A stretch of DNA of 64,000 nt, taken from positions 1 through 64,000 of the forward strand of contig JAQTMZ010000005.1 in assembly GCA_028714075.1 (NCBI GenBank), written 5' to 3'. Shown in pieces: positions 60,635 through 64,000 of the stretch. Every line of letters begins with the position of its first letter. Positions within the stretch are counted from its first letter, which is position 1. The notes under the pieces were generated by a model. That model saw only the letters and a list, made by a program, of their open reading frames with translations. It had not been told where the DNA came from and did no database searches. Position numbers and translations under genes: made by a program. The stretch comes from Gallionella sp. (lineage in GTDB: Bacteria; Pseudomonadota; Gammaproteobacteria; Burkholderiales; Gallionellaceae).

Positions 60635-61260
60635 GCCGCCTCCTTCTGCCGGTTGTTTTCCAGCACACGGATCACTCGATTTACTTCAACCTTAGGGATA
60701 TTTTCCAGAGAATCGAATCCGAAGAAAGTAAGCAACTGCTGAACATCGGTTTTGGTTTCTGCTACAAGCTTGTTGATGTATCCAAGCTGTTTGCCAGTTA
60801 GAAATACAACCTCACCTTGACGAACAGGCTGACTGGGTTTTGGCGTGGCAACTGCTCTACTTGCATCGCCTTGGTTTTCTACTTGCGGCAAATCCTCACC
60901 GGCATAGATATATAAACCCAGCCCATGCAACGCCACAGCCTTGACCAAGCACCGCTGAAGGCTTGTATTGATCTCAAATGCAGACGGTTCCAGCAGCGGT
61001 TTATTCTTGCCATCCAGCACAGGATGAATCTGTGACAGAGTTACTCCCTGAACAGTCACGGCCACTTCGACAAATACACCCAGCTCGGTTTTCTGGTAGG
61101 GCAGGTCATCGGTAAAACGTTTTACTTCCCAGCTTGCATTCGGATCAGCCAGCCTTAGTTGAGCCACTGCATACGGCCAGGACAAATACGAGAATTCCCC
61201 TTTCTTTTCCACATGCTCATTGACGTTGGTTTCGTACAGTTTTTTGAATACGGATTCCAT
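60631..61260 (-). CDS. Single-strand annealing protein, DUF1071/Sak-like
   Basis: 209 residues with the DUF1071 pattern EFSYLSWPYAVAQLRLADPN and ASWEVKRF, then FEINTSLQRCLVKAVALHGL (in part TSLQRCLVKAVALHG) and LYIYAGEDLP. Proteins of this class anneal complementary single strands in phages and mobile elements. The C-terminus (TGKQLGYINKLVAET...) looks like a separate helical domain. It is the upstream partner of the YqaJ exonuclease and starts after AGGAGAAGC. Confidence 0.8.
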   Translation of the reverse strand: MESVFKKLYETNVNEHVEKKGEFSYLSWPYAVAQLRLADPNASWEVKRFTDDLPYQKTELGVFVEVAVTVQGVTLSQIHPVLDGKNKPLLEPSAFEINTSLQRCLVKAVALHGLGLYIYAGEDLPQVENQGDASRAVATPKPSQPVRQGEVVFLTGKQLGYINKLVAETKTDVQQLLTFFGFDSLENIPKVEVNRVIRVLENNRQKEAA

Positions 61261-61283
61261 GAAGCTTCTCCTTGTAGAAATGA

Positions 61284-61325
61284 AAACGCCCCACCGAGAA
61301 ATATTCCCGATGAGGCGTTATCTGT
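61284..61325 (-). terminator. Hairpin between DUF932 gene and annealing gene
   Basis: On the minus strand AACGCCTC and GGGGCGTT flank a partly paired centre and are followed by TTCATTT. It would reduce read-through from the DUF932 gene into the sak-exo pair. Confidence 0.4.
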
Positions 61326-61400
61326 TTGGTCAACGCGACCTAGTAATGCGGCATTTTCAGTTTATTGAGCCCATAACTCCGCAAAAGACTCTTGTTGTGC

Positions 61401-62372
61401 CTATGCTGCCAGTGCCATTGCTTGTTCAAATGCTTTGCCCTTGATCTGTGCTCCTTGGCCAAACCAAGCTGAATCCAAGCGGTAATCTTGGTTTCTGGCA
61501 CGTCGATGTGTGTCAACGTATTCCGTGACACCGTTGAGCAGCCCCCATGCCGTACCGTTGGCGGATTGCAGCTTACTGCCCTTGCCTTCGCCGGAGTAGA
61601 GACCGTAGACCGTCTGGATGGCTTTCTGGTTGGGTTGCTCATTCAGCGGCAAGGCTGGATCACCCAACACGTTCACGAGGTATGACATGGCTTCAAACTT
61701 GTTCACTGGCCTGTTGGAAAGTTCTTTGATACTGGCCATGAACACTTCCCACGACGACATGCCCAGCCCCAGCTCCTGCTTGACTGCGGCAGGATCGAAG
61801 GCCGTGGAATGGGGAACGCGGACAGCACCCTTGCTATCCCCTACGGCCATCTGGAGCGTGTTGTTGCACACCACACGGATTGAAGTGAACTGTGCGGTCG
61901 TGGCAAGGCTTCCGTCGCAGCTTGTGGCTAGCAGCAGGTAGGCTTTTACCTTGTCCAGACCAGGCAGCAAGGTTTCCTGTCCCGTCTTGGCCAGCGCCCA
62001 GAGTTTTTTACCGCCCTTGAGAATGCCTGCCGTTTCCAGCTCAAAACCGCCGACAGAAACAAGGTCGCGATAAAAACCCAGCACGTCTTTGGGTTGCACC
62101 ACTTTGTAGCGCTTCGACACAACCGACAGCGGTTCATTGTTGTCGGAACGATATAGAACGGTTGCATCCGAGTTACTGCGCAGGTTGAGTAAATTGCCAT
62201 CGCCGTTTGCAGCGTTGAACAGCACGTCGGTTTGCCTGATCTCGAAGTCCATGCCGGCGGACTTCTGCCAGACCTCGATGGGCTGTTTTTTGGGTAATTT
62301 GTTGCCCAGGCCATGCCAGGGTGTTTCCCCGACAAAGGCCATGTCATTTGCTGATGCCAGTTCATGTGCCAT
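61401..62372 (-). CDS. DUF932 family protein
   Basis: 323 residues matching the DUF932 (phage/plasmid-like TIGR03299) family. It has MAFVGETPWHGLGNKLP at the start, then VLYRSDNNEPLSVVSKRYKVVQP (in part EPLSVVSKRYKVVQP), FTSIRVVCNNTLQMA and WGLLNGVTEYVDTHR. The family is common beside YqaJ and RecT/Sak genes on plasmids and integrative elements; its role is not established. The start at 62372 follows AAGGAAACC; the longer frame is non-coding. Confidence 0.9.
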   Translation of the reverse strand: MAHELASANDMAFVGETPWHGLGNKLPKKQPIEVWQKSAGMDFEIRQTDVLFNAANGDGNLLNLRSNSDATVLYRSDNNEPLSVVSKRYKVVQPKDVLGFYRDLVSVGGFELETAGILKGGKKLWALAKTGQETLLPGLDKVKAYLLLATSCDGSLATTAQFTSIRVVCNNTLQMAVGDSKGAVRVPHSTAFDPAAVKQELGLGMSSWEVFMASIKELSNRPVNKFEAMSYLVNVLGDPALPLNEQPNQKAIQTVYGLYSGEGKGSKLQSANGTAWGLLNGVTEYVDTHRRARNQDYRLDSAWFGQGAQIKGKAFEQAMALAA

Positions 62373-62394
62373 GATTGGTTTCCTTTTTAGAATG

Positions 62395-62430
62395 AATAAA
62401 GCCCCGGAACGGAACACGTTGGGGGTGATG
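62395..62430 (-). terminator. Hairpin before the DUF932 gene
   Basis: CCCC and GGGGC arms around AACGTGTTCCGTTCC followed by TTTATTC on the minus strand. The stem is weak. Confidence 0.3.
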
Positions 62431-62500
62431 GGGTGGGTGAAGCTAAACGGGGTGAAGCTGTGCTGATGCAGAGGGATGAAGCTATGCCGATACCGGTCTG

Positions 62501-62875
62501 TCAGATATCTTGCTTGCCAAACGAGTGATCGCAATCCAGGCAGTAATAGTTCTCCAGCATGGTGTCGTCTACGATTTTCCCGATGCCAGCACCTGCGGAA
62601 CCGCCGGCTGCCGCCCCGACAAGCCCGCCCATGATGGCGCCGAACAGCCCGCCGATAGCGACGCCGACGGGGCCGCCAGCCAGCCCGACAGCCGCCCCCG
62701 TTTCCGCGCCGCTCATCGCTCCGGCGATACCCGCCGTGGCTCCTGCGGCAGCACCGAGGGTGCCGCCGGTTTTCATGCCGATATTACGGGTTTCGATGCG
62801 CTCCGATTGGCAGATGGGGCACTTGATTTGCACTTCGCCATTCTCATTTGTGAATACTACATCGCCTTGTTTCAT
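62501..62875 (-). CDS. Split zinc-ribbon protein with glycine-zipper membrane segment
   Basis: 124 residues. An N-terminal half-ribbon CPICQSER (near residue 19) and a C-terminal half CLDCDHSF (near residue 112) enclose about 75 residues of Gly/Ala-rich glycine-zipper sequence (GAAAGATAGIAG, AIGGLFGAIMGGL). The cysteines could form one zinc site while the zipper inserts in or oligomerises on a membrane. No named family is recognised. It starts at 62875 behind a GAGCAACC region in the island's minus-strand operon. Confidence 0.55.
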   Translation of the reverse strand: MKQGDVVFTNENGEVQIKCPICQSERIETRNIGMKTGGTLGAAAGATAGIAGAMSGAETGAAVGLAGGPVGVAIGGLFGAIMGGLVGAAAGGSAGAGIGKIVDDTMLENYYCLDCDHSFGKQDI

Positions 62876-62992
62876 GGTTGCTCCTTTATATGGTTGTAAA
62901 TCGAAAAATGAAGGCCTAAACGGGGTGATTAGGCGCAGACCTTGCCTAGTCACACTTAGGTAATATGTGGCTGAAAAAATCTACAATCGACG

Positions 62993-63430
62993 TTATGGCG
63001 GCATAGGTGCAGTGGAATTAGATTTTGCCAACGCAAATGCTTCGTCGATGGCCGTTTTCACGATTTCGGCTTGCTCGTCCGCCATGTACTGAGTAAAGAA
63101 TTCCCTGATATGGAAAACCAGCCATGTCTGGACGTTTTCTGGTGAGGGTTCATCACCATGTTCCAGAATGTATTCGCCGAACCACTTGCCAAAAGGGCTG
63201 CTGACCTCGTAATCGAATACGCCCGGATAATTCCCGTCGCACGCAACTGCTGCGGCTTCGCATAACGTGACCGTCAAGGGGACATAGCTGACGAGCGAGT
63301 CCACCATTTCGATACAGCCTCTGCCCCAGGTTTCGACCAATACGTCATAGTTTGGTTTGACGTTGTGATCGGGCCGTGCGTCGTGAAGCCCTTCCATAAA
63401 AAATGCTGCGGTTATAAGGTGGTTCCTCAT
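62993..63430 (-). CDS. Hypothetical island protein
   Basis: 145 residues, acidic and soluble, starting MRNHLITAAFFMEGLHDARP after AGGAGATC. Contains VETWGRGCIEMVDSLVSYVPL and SSPFGKWFGEYILEHGDEPS (shown as GKWFGEYILEHGDE). No family is recognised. It sits between the ligase-like gene and the zinc-ribbon gene in the same direction, so it is probably part of the same module. Confidence 0.5.
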   Translation of the reverse strand: MRNHLITAAFFMEGLHDARPDHNVKPNYDVLVETWGRGCIEMVDSLVSYVPLTVTLCEAAAVACDGNYPGVFDYEVSSPFGKWFGEYILEHGDEPSPENVQTWLVFHIREFFTQYMADEQAEIVKTAIDEAFALAKSNSTAPMPP

Positions 63431-63464
63431 GTTGATCTCCTGGTGATTGCCATCGGTTGAATAC

Positions 63465-63492
63465 AACAAAAAGCCCCCGATCTTGGAGAGAA
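63465..63492 (-). terminator. Terminator after the ligase-like gene
   Basis: On the minus strand AGCCCTCC and GGGGGCT flank a short loop and are followed by TTTTTG. A moderate stem with a good T-run. Confidence 0.5.
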
Positions 63493-63529
63493 GGAGGGCT
63501 GGTCATAGCGGGGTATAGACGGGTAGTGC

Positions 63530-64000
63530 TCATGCATCATCGTCATCACGCCCTTCCGGCTTGTATTTCAGTTGTTTCGTGGTGCAGGCGTTGATATCCA
63601 GATCGGTACGTTTGCCGTGATACACCGGCTGATAAAGGCTTCCACCCTTGTAGGCGTACAGATATTCCACCTCCACGATGTCCCCCGCAGCAGGGATGGC
63701 ATGGTTCGGTGGAATCGTCACGTTGCCGACCGTAACCATCATTCGGCCTTCGACCGCGTTGGAACGGTCACTGGAATCAAGCAAGCTGATCCTGACGCTA
63801 CGCTTGCCGGAATTGATTTCCATCACGAAACAACTGGCCGACTCGGTGAACTTGAACTTCAGCCAGTCGCCGCCCGTGTTTGGGCGACCCTCCTTGACCT
63901 TGCCATCCAATAGCTTGAACACCACGCCTTCGCCGTGTGCTGCCTTGACCTTGTTCCACAGGCTGCGTTTCTCAGAAGTGGTGACCGCAACCGGTACTGC
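63530..64000 (-). CDS. ATP-dependent DNA ligase-like protein, 5' end outside window
   Basis: About 156 residues are visible and the frame is open to the window edge. EGVVFKLLDGK fits ligase motif IV. The rest reads like the OB-fold domain: WLKFKFTESAS, VTVGNVTIPPN, GDIVEVEYLYAY, QPVYHGKRTDLD. The N-terminal part with the KxDG lysine should lie beyond 64000. A phage-type ligase would complete the exo/annealing/ligase recombination module of the island. An alternative is a related nucleotidyltransferase-fold protein. Confidence 0.55.
   Translation of the reverse strand, partial: AVPVAVTTSEKRSLWNKVKAAHGEGVVFKLLDGKVKEGRPNTGGDWLKFKFTESASCFVMEINSGKRSVRISLLDSSDRSNAVEGRMMVTVGNVTIPPNHAIPAAGDIVEVEYLYAYKGGSLYQPVYHGKRTDLDINACTTKQLKYKPEGRDDDDA

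Overview
The window reads as a chromosomal piece of a betaproteobacterium, most likely Nitrosomonadales and perhaps a Gallionellaceae-type organism. This is inferred from the gene order gyrA-serC-serA-pheA-hisC-aroF-tyrA, the zipA-ligA pair, the tmRNA tag ANDENYALAA and overall protein character; no marker settles the genus. Host genes are GC-rich. Two accessory islands and several small insertions are visibly AT-richer.

Region 1 (1-14.95 kb) is rich in signalling genes: the end of a CheB-CheR-PAS fusion, a PAS/GAF NarL-type histidine kinase with its LuxR-type regulator, two receiver-only proteins, a PAS protein, a DUF2130 coiled-coil protein, a Sel1-repeat lipoprotein-like or periplasmic protein, a bacteriohemerythrin and a YfcH-like epimerase. 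A shared CTGTCAG dyad block lies upstream of four of these genes, suggesting one regulon. A RAYT transposase with its REP palindromes sits between the first two signalling genes.

Region 2 (about 15.06-24.15 kb) is a 9-kb genomic island inserted at the 3' end of ssrA. It carries an AlpA-type regulator, a RepA-like ATPase and replication-like genes, two small genes, a restriction endonuclease/methyltransferase pair and a tyrosine integrase. The original ssrA 3' end and its terminator survive, worn, at the far end of the island.

Region 3 (24.5-53.2 kb) is core chromosome: gph and ubiG, gyrA, serine and aromatic amino-acid synthesis with hisC, a complete set of Ara4N lipid A modification functions (arnT, one small arnE/F-like gene, arnB, arnC, split arnA, arnD) interrupted by an unknown gene and a toxin-antitoxin pair, then an HD-GYP protein, zipA, ligA, galU, hpt, a methylthioinosine phosphorylase, a peptide deformylase, a PilZ protein and tRNA-Val.

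Region 4 (53.24 kb to the end) is a second island that starts at the 3' end of tRNA-Val and runs off the window. It holds an unusual AlpA-type protein with a duplicated novel domain, an internally deleted IS5-family relic, a cluster of TGTCCGA repeats, an inovirus Gp2/YagK-like replication protein, two gene cassettes each followed by a folded attC-like site (an integron cassette array without an integrase in view), a radC tail relic, and a phage-style recombination module (YqaJ exonuclease, Sak/DUF1071 annealing protein, DUF932, Zn-ribbon/glycine-zipper protein, DNA-ligase-like protein). The most unusual material is this combination of replicon, TGTCCG repeats, 32-bp palindrome and attC cassettes.
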